Below are positions 12,958 to 23,600 of a stretch of 64,000 bases of DNA, piece after piece. Every line of letters begins with the position of its first letter. Within the stretch, counting starts at the first letter, position 1. Source of the DNA: Molanna angustata (Eukaryota; Arthropoda; Insecta; Trichoptera; Molannidae); contig OY754968.1 of NCBI GenBank assembly GCA_963576475.1, forward strand, positions 11,493,607 through 11,557,606, written 5' to 3'. The position numbers were made by a program, and so were the translations under genes. The notes under the pieces are model-generated. The model saw only the letters and a program-made list of their open reading frames with translations, searched no databases and was not told the DNA's origin.

Positions 12958-13362
12958 TTTAAGATGGCATATAATAACGCTAAATCTAGTGACTGAAAAT
13001 ATGATAGGATACACTGCGTATGTATTAAAACCACCTAATACACTATGAAGTTAAATGTAATAAAAAATAACTAATCGCGTGCGTTAAATCAGGTTAATAC
13101 GTGATTTAAATTATTGGAAATCTTGTTGTTTTTTGAATTTTAAGAACACATCTGACTTAAATGAAAACACTTTTTCAGTCATTACTTTGATTTTATGCAC
13201 TCTTTAATCACATATAAGATTTATTTCTTTGCAACATATGACTGTTAAAAAGTAGGTAATTAAAAATGCTGTAAAAAAGGATTTTTTATCATTTTATTGG
13301 GGTAATTTGTGCTAAGTTTTAAAATGGTGTGACGAACTTACACCAGAGAAATGTTTAAAATA
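12958..13362 (+). repeat. Dispersed repeat R1, copy 1
   Basis: Matches the inverse complement of 39222-39602 along its length. Shared blocks include GTGACTGAAAA.ATGAT, CGCGTGCGTTAAA, TTACTTTGATTTTATGCAC (about 13181-13199) and AATGCTGTAAAAAA. Identity is roughly 70-75% by eye. No TIRs, tail or coding frame were seen, so the class is unknown. Confidence 0.65.
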
Positions 13363-13945
13363 TAGTTATATGTAATTTTATTTCAAATTGGGATTTTTAG
13401 GATTATAATATGCCCTCTTAACGAACGACTATATCTACAGGTAAGTAGATTCAATATAAAATATTAAAGGAGCCGCCTCAGGAATGCTGACATAATTATG
13501 TCTAATTGCAAGAAATCAGTATGAAGAATGTCAATATTATAGGAAATGTACCAACATAAATATGTCTTTCCGATAATTAATTTTTATTATAATTACTATT
13601 GTAGTCGATAGGGTAGGTAGGTTCAGGGCCGAATCAATGCCTTATAACGCCTAGTTACCTACACTTACCTATTCGTTCATTGTCATTCGTGGATCATTAC
13701 TTTCTTCGATCATTTATCAAGTTAGCTGTCGAAAAAAAAATAAAAAAAAATATCAAATTATGGACACAGTACCAATAAATAAAACATTTTAACAAGCATT
13801 TTTATGATTCACTTGTAACTTACCGATTGGAACATTATATTTATTTCAAGAAAGCTATGATTTTGTTTGATATTAAAGAACCTACCTATGTCATTTGTAT
13901 GGCATGATGTTTTAATGCTACTACTTACCTACATTTTTTTTTTAA
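13363..13945. other. Unassigned AT-rich stretch
   Basis: No gene or repeat class recognised; scattered TAGGTA motifs and A runs. Confidence 0.4.
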
Positions 13946-13980
13946 ATAAAAAATGAATATGCGTCCTTGTTAAACAAATA
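13946..13980 (-). mobile_element. SINE family A, 3' piece (interrupted copy)
   Basis: AATGAATATGCGTCCTTGT followed by TAAACAAATA matches the tail of the minus-strand SINE at 22975-23010. The rest of the same copy resumes at 15940 (ACATATAGTTACATCTTTC), after the 13981-15939 insertion. The two halves together reproduce the uninterrupted order of the 22975 copy. Confidence 0.7.
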
Positions 13981-14594
13981 GGGGAGATCTGCCTCGAAAG
14001 TAACAGGTGTCAATTGTAACAAACGCTCTAAATTCCAAAATATTAATTTTGTAAAGGTACAACCACACCATCTATTAAACTAAACCGAAATCTAACGTTG
14101 GACATAATTTTAATCTATGGTCAGTTTGACAATACCGATAAAACGTGGTGATGTTGATTTTACGCGTGCGAAGTTAATATATTATTGAAATGTCATCCAT
14201 TCGTATCTACCATATCTTATAAGTTATTAAGTGTTTTAATGTGCGTATGTATTATAAATATTGCTTATTTTTAATGTACATACATATTTTAAAGTTATTA
14301 TCAAATGCTTAAAATAAAGCATAACTTAAAACCAATGTGTCGAAAAGTTGCAGTTGTAACACTTCAGAAGGTGTCAATAGTAACATTTTACTATTAAACA
14401 ACATGTCACTGTAAATTATGGGATCATGAAAACTGCGCCAAAAATAAACAACTGAATTATATATGTGTCAATTGTCAATCCGATAGTGATAAAGTTTTAA
14501 AAATTTATTTTATTTTATTATTTTGAAAGAAAATATGCCAATTTTTCTGTTTGTTAACTAATTAGGTGCATGTTCATATACTTAAAAAGTAATA

Positions 14595-14676
14595 TTTATT
14601 TATTTATTTATTTATTTATTATAAACAATACAATACAATACAATGTTGATTACATACTAGAGTTAGAAGTTCCATA

Positions 14677-14715
<39 letters not shown>

Positions 14716-14732
14716 GTGTGTGTGTGTGTGTG

Positions 14733-14774
<42 letters not shown>

Positions 14775-14858
14775 TATGTGTGTTTGTGTGTGTGAGGGTG
14801 TGTGTGTGTGTGTGTGTGTGCGTGCGTGTGTGTGAGTGTGTGTGTGTGTGTGTGTGTG

Positions 14859-14919
<61 letters not shown>

Positions 14920-15605
14920 GTGTGTTTGTATGTGTGTTTGTGTGTGTGAGGGTGTGTGTGTGTGTGTGTGTGAGGGTGTGTGTGTATGTGTGTGTGTGTG
15001 CGTGCGTGTGTGTGAGTGTGTGTGTGTGTGTGTATGTATTATTTAATGATAAGTGTTGTAAATGATGAACACCTCACTAGGAAGTCCTGTGCCGAGGTGT
15101 TCATTACAACAGTTGTGTGACAGATAATACATTGTGTATATAGTTTTCGAATCAAATTATGCATTAAATTGTTATTGAGAAAAAAAATTGTGAAGCTTAA
15201 TTATATTTGATTGGGTGTGATTATATTATTGATTTGTTCTGAACCGGTGCTGTTTATCCATGCTGTTATGTGTTTTTTGTATTTTTGTGACGATGTGTTA
15301 TGTGGTAGCAGTTTTAATGAGGTTGGTAGGCTATTGTGTAGTTTGATGGCATAGTATTTAAAGTGTCTTTGTCCATGGGTAGTTTGCAACTTTGGGATAT
15401 TTATTGTGTTGGTGATGGAAGATCTTGTTGTTCTTGGAGGTTGTGTATTGTGTATAGTGGGTATGTTATGTTTAAAATGGTACAGAAGTGCAGATCTTGC
15501 ATATAGTTGACGAAGTGTCATAACTTCCAGAGTCTTGAAAATTTCTGTGGAGCTTGTTCTATATGGCACATTCAATATGCTTTTTATTATTGATTTTTTT
15601 TATAT
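14595..15605 (-). pseudogene. CR1-like LINE 3' end with 3' UTR and tail, nested
   Basis: The minus frame at 15201-15575, extending upstream to about 15600, reads SILNVPYRTSSTEIFKTLEV, then LRQLYARSALLYHFK, then HFKYYAIKLHNSLP. This is the C-terminal pattern of CR1/Daphne-type reverse transcriptases (RILNVPYRTxT, YAIKLxNSLP). The 3' UTR holds a perfect 11-bp stem, ATGAACACCTC at 15065-15075 with GAGGTGTTCAT at 15094-15104. After a large (CA)n stretch it ends in an (ATAA)n tail at 14595-14622. 5'-truncated and inactive; sits inside the 13981-15939 element. Confidence 0.7.
14679..15036. repeat. (TG)n microsatellite with GAGGG and TTTGTATG interruptions
   Basis: About 360 bp of alternating TG, broken by recurrent TGTGAGGGTGTG and TGCGTGCGTGTG blocks. 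It is the expanded CA-rich 3' UTR of the nested LINE, since a short (GT)n also occurs at the same place in a related LINE end at 16285-16375. The Cys-Val reading frames here are artefacts. Confidence 0.9.
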
Positions 15606-15723
15606 TAGTTAAGTTGTTTTTACAAATTTTTAAAAATACGTTTATTTTACTGTTATAATATCAAAAATATGCCAATTCCTGCGTTTTTAAATTGATTTTA
15701 TGTTCTTATATTTTAAAAGTTTT

Positions 15724-15764
15724 ATTGTTACTTTTGACACCCAGATGGTGTCAAAAGTAACAAT
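15724..15764. repeat. Perfect 18-bp inverted repeat inside the DNA element
   Basis: ATTGTTACTTTTGACACC (15724-15741), a 5-nt spacer, then its exact complement GGTGTCAAAAGTAACAAT (15747-15764). The same GTAAC and TGTCA words occur near the opposite end (14006-14022 and 14353-14385), so these may be transposase-binding subterminal motifs (inference). Confidence 0.8.
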
Positions 15765-15941
15765 TTTCTTTCGATGATATTTTTTTAATAAATACAAAAG
15801 CCTTAATTCGTTTTGTTTTTGACGATGCCCATATACCTACTCTTAAAACATTAGCATAAAAAATCATGTGATTTGATCAGTAAACAGCTCTGATATGATT
15901 AAAAATATGAATTTTGTTACAACTGATACCGATCTCCCCTA

Positions 15942-16012
15942 CATATAGTTACATCTTTCTACATTCTCTAAATTAAGCATAAATGCTTGTGCTATAGGTA
16001 AGTGAACGAAAT
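15942..16012 (-). mobile_element. SINE family A, second piece (interrupted copy)
   Basis: Continues the SINE broken at 13980: TACATCTTTCTACATTCTCT, then TAAGCATAAATGCTTGTGCT, then GTGAACGAAAT. The tRNA-like head that should follow is missing (replaced by TTAGCGCTGCC), so the copy is head-truncated. Confidence 0.7.
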
Positions 16013-16284
16013 TTAGCGCTGCCTAGATTAACTTATCTAGCGCTGCTAATTATTTCGTTATTTTTTGGTTAGTTTTAACAGGTGGTGCATTTTAACTGCA
16101 TGCGAATATATTGAAAAAAAAATGTTTAGGTACCTACCTACTTATACCTAATATCGATCAAAATGACATAAAATTGCCACTTGCACAAGGTGCAAGGATG
16201 TGTTATTATTCGATATTATCGATTGTTTGTCGTCGTCTCGGTACGACGAAGGTATCTCTTAGACCCCCTACTGTAAAATAAATA

Positions 16285-16375
16285 ATCAGCTTTATTTTTT
16301 TATTTACATAAATGATAGGTATAAGAATTACAATACAACTACCCACTAGAAGTATTGTGTGTGTTTGTGTGTGCA
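16285..16375 (-). mobile_element. Short LINE 3'-UTR remnant
   Basis: TTTATTTTTTTATTTACATA, then ATTACAATACAACTAC, then CACTAGAAG and GTGTGTGTTTGTGTGTG parallel the 3' end of the nested LINE at 14595-14700 (tail, ACAATACAATAC, TACTAGAG, GT run). A short 5'-truncated insertion of the same family. Confidence 0.55.
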
Positions 16376-16389
16376 AAATTATTTAGGTA

Positions 16390-17663
16390 GGTTTTAGCCA
16401 AACATGAACACTATAGTTTTGTTTTATATTTTTTTGTGAACATGGTATTTAGTTTTTTGCTAATTTTTGGCGCATTCGATTTAGTTATGCCTATTTCATC
16501 AGCCCATTCGAACACGGGTCCGACCCTGTGTAGGTACGTGCACCTACCTAGTGGTTAGCGGGTACAGATAACATGTAATATCCTTTGTCCGGTTTGAATT
16601 GAATGTTTAACTTGAATATTATTCCAAATTGTCCCCTCGTGATAACAATGGCAATAGCGCCGTCTCGCTCTTTCGAACGCACCAGTGCGGGGCGTGAGAG
16701 AGAAGGACGGTGTGATGGGTTCTTGTGTGTAGTAAAGTCCCAGACGCGCGGGACACAAAGACCTGGTAGCGCTAATTCACGTATTAGCGCTTTGTCCTCT
16801 TATCAACGGTCCAGGGACTGAATCGGGAGTCATCTTCGGCAATTGCACTAAACATTTATCTTATCGGGACAAACATATCTATGGGCAATATGTCCACAAG
16901 AAGAAACGTTGGCGACATAATAATGTACTTATTATATTTTTTATGTTTTATATTAGCACATTGTTACAGAAGATTATGAGGAAAGGTAGTTTGACTTTTG
17001 TGTTGTCCTGAGTGCAATTCTCAGCAGGGGAAAGGTTTAATCAAAATTATACCTACATAATTCACTCAATCATTGTCTCTCTGGGCTGAAACAAATTGGA
17101 ATAATTATATAGATAAATATTTGGATAATTTTTTTTTATAAACATATTTGGATACAAATAATGATAAAATGCAAATAATTTAAATTTTTATATGACGCCA
17201 ATGACTTATCTGCATTTATATTTACGTGTTTTTTCAAATAATTGTCGTAGGTACCTACCTACCTTACCAATGTTTTTGTACTCTACTAGATTTTGTAATA
17301 AATAAATAAATTTCCATTTTGACAACAAACTAGCTACTTGCGCAGAGTGCGAAAAAAAATATTTAAAAAAGAAAATGTAAAAAAATATTTAAACAGAGGG
17401 AGTGCATCCATCGATAGGTATAGGTAGTTAGGTACATACCTACATACCATCACAGAAAATCTCACAATGTGGGGTAACCAGCGGGCAGCGACGGGTGTTT
17501 GGGTGTGAATTACCATATAAAAGATACCCACACACCAGTCTCGTCTACAGATTCAACATTTCAAAAATATGAATTCCTAGGTATTTTAACGTCACATAGT
17601 ATATAATTTAATTACCTTATATAAAAAAATGGTTTAATGCAATTGATTGAAAAGTTGGTAAGA
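16390..17663. other. Unassigned stretch with a GC-richer island at 16500-16860
   Basis: Between 16500 and 16860 the sequence is unique and GC-richer (CGAACACGGGTCCGACCCTG, GCGCCGTCTCGCTCTTTCG). It includes a perfect 9-bp inverted repeat, AGCGCTAAT (16768-16776) and ATTAGCGCT (16783-16791), separated by TCACGT. Overlapping frames occur on both strands without recognisable domains. I favour conserved non-coding DNA over coding. The rest is AT-rich. Confidence 0.3.
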
Positions 17664-17868
17664 GTAGTTAAATAGGTGTACCCTTCTACGACTGGTTTGA
17701 TTCCCGGTGAAGACACACTTTTAATTGTGTTTTCTGTCTGGATCTGTGAGACGATTAATATCGTAAGTCTCCAGAATATGGCAACTTGCTATTGGATGCG
17801 TGTTAAATTAATATTTGACATTGTACCTGTTAGTTGCCCGAGAAGCAATTTTAAATAAATAAATAAAC
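17664..17868 (+). mobile_element. SINE family B, head-truncated copy
   Basis: Begins within the tRNA-like head (TACGACTGGTTTGATTCCCG), then the family-B body: GTCTGGATCTGTGAGACGAT, AAGTCTCCAGAATATGGCAA, CCTGTTAGTTGCCCGAGAAG. Tail AAATAAATAAATAAAC. Colinear with copies at 21562 and 41158/41629. Confidence 0.8.
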
Positions 17869-20030
17869 TCATAGTTGTGGGAAGACGGAGCATATTAGGG
17901 CGTAAAAGAACATCATGGCTTTTTTAAAAATCTCAGGCAGTCATTTGGGATTCCGTATGCGGAGTCACTTACCTACTAGGCCGTGATGAGTTTGGTGTGA
18001 TGGTCGCCAACCATCATTAGGGTGATATGAAAAATACGATAGGTTTGTTTTAGTAGATCCGTAGGTACCTACTTACCCAGTAAGAAATACACAAAATTAA
18101 TAAATGTTTCTTAAATGGATAATTAAAGTCCATATTACGGTCCTGATATATTATCTTTGCACAGGAATAAGAATTTTCTCACATAAGCTCTATTGCTTTT
18201 TCCATTACGAACCTACCTGACACCAGCCTGCGTGTTGGATATACCGACTGCATAACGCTTATGGTCACCTCACGTTTTCACGACTGACTACCATATTCTG
18301 CCATATTCGGACACGTTCCCTCGATATGTTCCAACGTGGGCACCCAGTCAAAAGTAACCGAACATTCCCTCACATTCAAGATCCATCTCCAAGTATTAAA
18401 CAATCCTTGACTCGGTCGATCTTGGGCGTATTCTTTACACTTGTTGGAACTGGCAAATAGGAGCATGCTATCGTTGGATATTAGTGTGAAAATGTTATGT
18501 TATAACCTTCGGGATACACCGGACTTTGGAATGCCGTAAATGGAAGACAAGAAAGATTGATAGCAAACATGATTGAATAAGTACAAATACAATGTTCTTG
18601 AAATTCAAACAAAGCCTGGGAAATTCATGGTATGGTCTTATAAATTTACAATAGTAATTTATAGCATTCATATTTATAAAGATATATGGTTACATAATGC
18701 ATAATGGAAGACGAGAAGAACTAAACTCATTCAATTTCTTTAATAATACAATTCGACATGGTTCTTTTATAAGCACACATTTACCTTGTGCGATATAATT
18801 TTGTTTCCATCCACTTTCATGGAAAAATATCATAAATTCATTCGTGATTGAAATACTGCAATTAATAATTAATAAAACATCATTTTATATTGACGTGACT
18901 AAATTTTCTTCACGTTTAATTACGGAAAGGAACTATCCAGAAATACGTACCCAAGTCTAAGAAAAGCCATCAATGACAGGGATTTGCCATTGAATATTTA
19001 TTGATCCTTAGCATGGTGAAGTCATTAAGATATTTTTTGTTGTAATTAAGGTCTGGAATTTGAAATACCAAATTGATAGAGTTAGAAGAATTTGAAATGT
19101 AGCTGCATATGGAAATGCTGAAAATATCGTTGGCTGAGATACAAATACCTAATATACTGATAATGCCTTGAAAATAATAAACAGGGACCGAATTTCTATA
19201 AGTGGTCAAAATGTAAAGAGGATGCCCATTTTCCTTATGTACAGTTTTAGACGAGAAAAAACACTCTGATTTAGAAAGCAAAAGAGAAATACTTACGATT
19301 AAAGACAATAATTGCTTCTTAGTAGAAAACAATAAGTTTCTTTTGAAAAGAGACATATGAAATACAAAAAGAAAGTGTCTATTAGATCCATCGCTGTATG
19401 ATATAATTGACAGTGATGTGTCAATAGCTATCTATCAAAGCATTTATCGATGTTCAACGGCTAATAATAAAATGCACCTAACATTTAAGAAGAAATGGGA
19501 ACAGCGTTGATTTCTGCATTATCTTCCTACCAGATTAGATTCCGTAGCAATAGAGAGCATAAAACAATGTATCAATAGCTGACACACTTGGCAAATGAGA
19601 AATATCAAATCATTGACATGCTGTATCAAACTACTCATATCATCAGAGTACAACACCCTCTGAATACGTGACGTCTATATCTTAGTATGTTTTTGTGATT
19701 TAGAGATCATTAGAAATAATAATAAAATCTATACAGAAATCTGAAAGTATGTTCCTGTAAGCTGAATAGTTTCCGCCGTTATACAACACCCTCCCCTAAC
19801 AACCGGCAATTTTGCCGCGCACTGCTATTGAGAATCACCTGTCTTCTGTCCCTAGGAAGAAGTGGATGCTTCGGAACTGGGTCGCATCGAATTACTCATT
19901 CGTGGTTTGTAACAGAGTGAATTCTACTAAAGATTCTTCGTACACTATTAACAGCACTCATTAAACAGCTATTTTTACTTTTTGCACCATGGGATTGCTA
20001 ATGATGCATTTTATTTTATATACATAGGTA
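17869..20030. other. Unassigned stretch, partly of different texture
   Basis: No gene recognised. From about 18480 to 19950 the TAGGTA/TACCTA words that pepper the rest are nearly absent and no known repeat was seen. That could be an older unique region, a single unrecognised element or an intron with constrained sequence. The longest frame (18970-19356, minus) is listed separately. Confidence 0.4.
18970..19356 (-). other. Orphan 128-codon reading frame, doubtful gene
   Basis: Starts MSLFKRNLLF, followed by a hydrophobic stretch (LLSLIVSISLLL, about residues 17-28) that could be a signal or membrane segment, then Ser/Ile/Asn-rich sequence without recognisable motif. No Kozak context, introns, partner gene or homology is recognised. 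In AT-rich DNA a frame of this length can arise by chance, and the composition (Ser, Ile, Leu, Asn) is what random AT-rich DNA gives. Confidence 0.15.
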
Positions 20031-20032
20031 CA

Positions 20033-20998
20033 TACATACATACCATCACGCCATGTCCCTTGCGGGGTAGGCAGAGAGAACCGAACGCCACATTTTTCTA
20101 TCCTGGCACGCATCCCTCGCCTCGTCCACATTCATACATCGTCTCATACATGTTCGTCTATTGCTCACACTTCTAACATTTCCGTCTTTCAAAATTTCGT
20201 TCACATGGTCGTGCCAACCCCTTTCTTGGGCGTCCCCGACCTCTCATTCCATTCCTTTCCGCTCTGTATATTTTCTTCGTCAGGCGCTCCTCATTCATTC
20301 TCCCCATGTGACCAAACCATCTCAATGTGTTCACTTTCATTCTAGTAATGAAATCTTTCTTCATCTTACATTCTTTCCTTATGTCCTCGTTTCTTACCCG
20401 GTCATACATCGTTCTATTACAAATCCTTCTTAACGATCTCATTTCAACTGCATTTATTCTACTTTCATGCGTCTTCTGCCATGTCAAGGTTTCACTTGCA
20501 TACGTCAAGGTTGGCACTACGATGGCGTTATGAATGGCAACTTTGGCATCCTTTGATATGTTGCGATCATTCATAATTGGTCTCAGTGCTCCATTCACTC
20601 TGTTTCCTGCCATAACTCTTCTTTCGATCTCTTTATCGAGTCGTCCGTTCCGTTGAAATATGCTTCCCAAGTATACATATTCGTCGACTTTCTCGAGCCA
20701 TACGTTCTCTACTCTTATTTTACACGCTGTTCTGCTTTCACTCTTTTCAAAGACCATTGTCTTTGATTTGCTGGCATTCATCCTAAGTCCATTCTCTATA
20801 CATCCTTCATATACCATACTTACAAGATACTGTATCTCTTCCATACTTTCTGCTAATAGAACTTTATCGTCTGCATACATCAAATCTCGCATCATTACGG
20901 TAGGTACTCAATTTCAGACCCTTGCTTTCATCCATAAGGGCTCTTATGCAGAAATCAATGTACAAGTTAAAGAGCCATGGAGATAGCACGCACCCTTC
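20033..20998 (-). pseudogene. Non-LTR retrotransposon RT, 5'-truncated, minus strand, two frameshifts
   Basis: On the minus strand GCVLSPWLFNLYIDF (from about 20995) is the reverse-transcriptase palm block before the catalytic box. YADD follows in MYADDKVLLAES near 20880-20840, in the 240-codon frame 20895-20173. Next come GLRMNASKSKTMVFEKS, TLTYASETLTWQK, RSLRRICNRTM and RWFGHMGRMNEERLTKKIY, then GRGRPRKG. A TACC duplication (TACCTACC near 20903) shifts frame between the palm block and YADD, and an extra base after GRPRKG shifts it again. The 3' UTR (GGCGTTCGGTTCTCTCTGCC, GGGACATGGCGTGATGG) ends in (GTAT)n at about 20033. Fragments of the same family lie at 5664, 40085 and 54001. An APE-type LINE; the exact clade is uncertain. 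Confidence 0.85.
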
Positions 20999-20999
20999 T

Positions 21000-21560
21000 G
21001 CATTTTATTTTATTTAATATAAATTAGATACATACTTTAATACAAAATAACATTATAATAATGAACATCTTGTAATCAAATATTACAGATTTATTCAACG
21101 CTCGGTTGAGATCGGATCTCATGTTCAAGGGAGTAGCATAGTCTTGTCTTCATTTATTTATATTCAACGCAATCCTAGCTTCATTTGTATGACAATAATT
21201 ACATTATATGCATGTACATACACACAAATACATACATAGACATATATACATACACACATACATATATCTACATTCAAAATTTAACAATATTTATTAAGTA
21301 CCTACCTACAAGTCATTATTTATTTATTTTAATTTTATTTTTATACTATCTTGATATTTATAACATTATTTATAAATACTACCCCGACTATATTAGTTGG
21401 TATGATTAGAGTTATATACATATGTAGGTATATCTTAACAGGTAATAATTTATTGAACTAAGTGTAGGTATTCTGTTTTCTTCTCAATTCATCTGGAAGG
21501 CCATTGAATTGTTGTAAAATTGTGTTGGGCTGCATTTTTGTTGTTGTTTCATTCAAGTCG
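21000..21560. other. AT-rich stretch, possible decayed LINE tail
   Basis: TTTTATTTTATTTAATATAA at about 21003 abuts the truncated LINE and looks like the T-rich end of another antisense retroelement, but no coding block is visible. At 21211-21260 there is a CATACATA-type microsatellite. No gene. Confidence 0.35.
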
Positions 21561-21561
21561 A

Positions 21562-21778
21562 CCCTTGTGGCTCAGTAGGTTAGTATCTGACTGCTGATAT
21601 AAGGGTCCCGGGTTCGATTCCCGGTGGAGACACAGTTTTTAATTGTGTTTTCAGTCTGGATCTGTGAGACGATTAATATCGTAAGTCTCTAGAATGTGGC
21701 AACTTGTTATTGGGTGCGTGTTAAATATATTTGACATACTACCTGTTAGTTGCCCGAGAAGTAATATAAAATATAATA
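21562..21778 (+). mobile_element. SINE family B, complete copy
   Basis: The tRNA-like head TTGTGGCTCAGTAGGTTAGT (A box) and GGGTTCGATTCCCGG (B box) begin it. The body follows: GTCTGGATCTGTGAGACGAT, TGTGGCAACTTGTTATTGGG, ACCTGTTAGTTGCCCGAGAA. The (AATATAA)n tail ends it. This is the reference copy in the window, ~215 bp. Pol III promoter boxes are intact by eye. Confidence 0.88.
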
Positions 21779-22505
21779 AAATAAAGTGTTCTATGAAGGG
21801 GACGAGTAGTATCTATGTTGGGAGCGGGTGGTGGTGATGCCAGCGTATTATACTTGTGGTTTCTATTGCAAACTTACAAATAATTCATGATTCTATCAAA
21901 AAATGTATAATGTCTATAGACACATTAGTATATATTTATTAAGTATCATGCCAACCAGATAGCGTTTATTTTGGACACCCATTTTTCAAGAAGTGGGTAT
22001 CTAGATAGTAGGTACCTACTTCGTCTTGTTTATGTATGCAAGTCTATATGGATCGTATGTAGGTATGTGTATAATTATTATTATAACAGCTCAGACAATA
22101 ATGTATTTAGTATACAAGTCTCTTCTGCCGATGCTAATATTGTTATTTTACCCGTTAGATAGTGTGTATACTTATTTATAATGTAGGTATATCGAGCAAC
22201 GACTGACTATCTTCAATCAACTGAATCCATACAAACTACACTCATTAGAAACAATAGCACTCACTAGTCAGCGCGGGGAGCAATGTACCGTACAAACTAA
22301 CTTATCAAGTTCATGCATTATTTTAAATTAATATCGCATTATACTATGGAAGACACCTAATATTATGTCTATCTATACTTTGCTATATATAACTTAACAA
22401 GTTGGTTGTAAGCCGCACGATAGACAATGGTGTTGTGGTAGGTAAATGTACCAGAAGTAGTTTAATTTTGAATACAGTTTTTATTTTGAGAATAAATACT
22501 ATCGA
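21779..22505. other. Unassigned AT-rich stretch
   Basis: No gene recognised. Confidence 0.4.
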
Positions 22506-22570
22506 TTGCGATCAAAAGTCTTTGAAATGTGGCAACTAGTTATTGGGTGCATGTTAAATTAAACTTTGAA
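22506..22570 (+). mobile_element. SINE family B fragment
   Basis: AAAGTCTTTGAAATGTGGCA, ACTAGTTATTGGGTGC and ATGTTAAATTAAA match the central body of family B (AAGTCTCCAGAATGTGGCAA and so on). Both ends are missing. Confidence 0.55.
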
Positions 22571-22974
22571 GAAGCATACAAATCAGTAACACGGAGCAGA
22601 GATTAGTTTTCATACAGTATAATCTATAAACTGCGTCCATCAAAGATTCAGTAATACAAATGAATATCAGGGTCGGATTGGAAATCAAATAGGTATGTAT
22701 AACTTATAGTTTAAAACAATTTACAATTACAGAAGCAATAGGAATTTATTAGGTACTATAGAAAGAAAAATGATAAAAAAAACATATCTGATATGAAAAT
22801 ATTAAGTAGGAACGTTTACAATTTTTAAACGGAATTATTAAATAAGTTGATTGCGTGAGTGATTTCAGGATTCAAAATAATTTTACAAAAACCGGTATTT
22901 TTTATTTTGTAGATCAATATGAAACTAAGTTTAATTTTGAATATATTGATTCAAAATATTTAATTATGTTAATA

Positions 22975-23145
22975 TTTAAAAAAAATGAATATGTCCTTGT
23001 TAAACAAGTACATATACATCTTCCTACGTTCCCTAAAATAAGCAAATAAATGCTTGTGCTTAGGTGAACGAAATCGGTCGAGGCAGGAACTCGCGGCTAC
23101 TGGATTACTAGCCCAGCGCGGTAACCGCTCTGCCACCGACCCATC
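22975..23145 (-). mobile_element. SINE family A, minus strand
   Basis: On the minus strand: GGGTCGGTGGCAGAGCGGTT (A-box region), GGGCTAGTAATCCAGTAGCC, a damaged B box (GAGTTCCTGCC), then CTCGACCGATTTCGTTCACC, AAGCACAAGCATTTATTTGC, and the tail end CTTGTTTAACAAGGACATAT. tRNA-derived head plus unique body. It carries Pol III boxes but is not a functional tRNA gene. Confidence 0.8.
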
Positions 23146-23600
23146 TATATGATGGTTGTTTTATTTCTAAATCAGACGTATGAGTGTCAAAAGATAACTA
23201 AGCACCAATCCAAAAATCACAATTTTTGCAAATAAAATAAACACACAAAAATTATTAACAACTTAAGAAGAATAAAAATTTAGTAAATGTTATTAAACCT
23301 AAAAAAAATATTTAAAAACGTTATTAAACTAAACGAATTCATTTTTCGAAAAAGTACTTGATCAATTGTACCTATTGTCATGATTTACATATTTTTAAAT
23401 TCTATTTTATTTATATTTTATATTTTTTTAATATTCAGCATATAAAGGTCATACCTAGTAAAGCAGTGCTTATAGCCTACATGCTTGCATGCAGTGCTTA
23501 AGTATAAAATAAATTCCTGTAGTGTAGGAATAAAATTAAATTGTCATTATTTAAATTTAATTAGGTACCTACATATTATATACCTGTGTCGCATCAGACT
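23146..23600. other. Unassigned AT-rich stretch
   Basis: No gene recognised; A-rich with long poly-A/T blocks. Confidence 0.4.

Larger units (their letters stand above)
13981..15939. mobile_element. TA-flanked TIR DNA element inserted in a SINE
   Basis: Ends GGGGAGATCTGCCTC (13981) and, inverted, GGGGAGATCGGTATC (to 15939). A TA dinucleotide flanks both sides (13979-13980, 15940-15941), and the host SINE continues across the gap, so the boundaries are well supported. The TA target and TIR fit a non-autonomous Tc1/mariner-type element, an inference from family knowledge. Motifs GTAAC and GTGTCAA recur subterminally, and a perfect 18-bp inverted repeat lies at 15724-15764. The interior is filled with a LINE end and a GT array. 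No transposase frame. Confidence 0.8.

Noticed and set aside
14720..15065. Cys-Val-rich reading frames on the plus strand
   Set aside because: Translations of the (TG)n array.
18970..19356. Possible viral or wasp-derived integration, because of the texture break
   Set aside because: No recognisable viral motif; only composition differs. Kept as an orphan frame and a low-score finding.
20161..20986. Plus-strand frames of 68-108 codons
   Set aside because: Opposite-strand shadows of the minus-strand reverse transcriptase.
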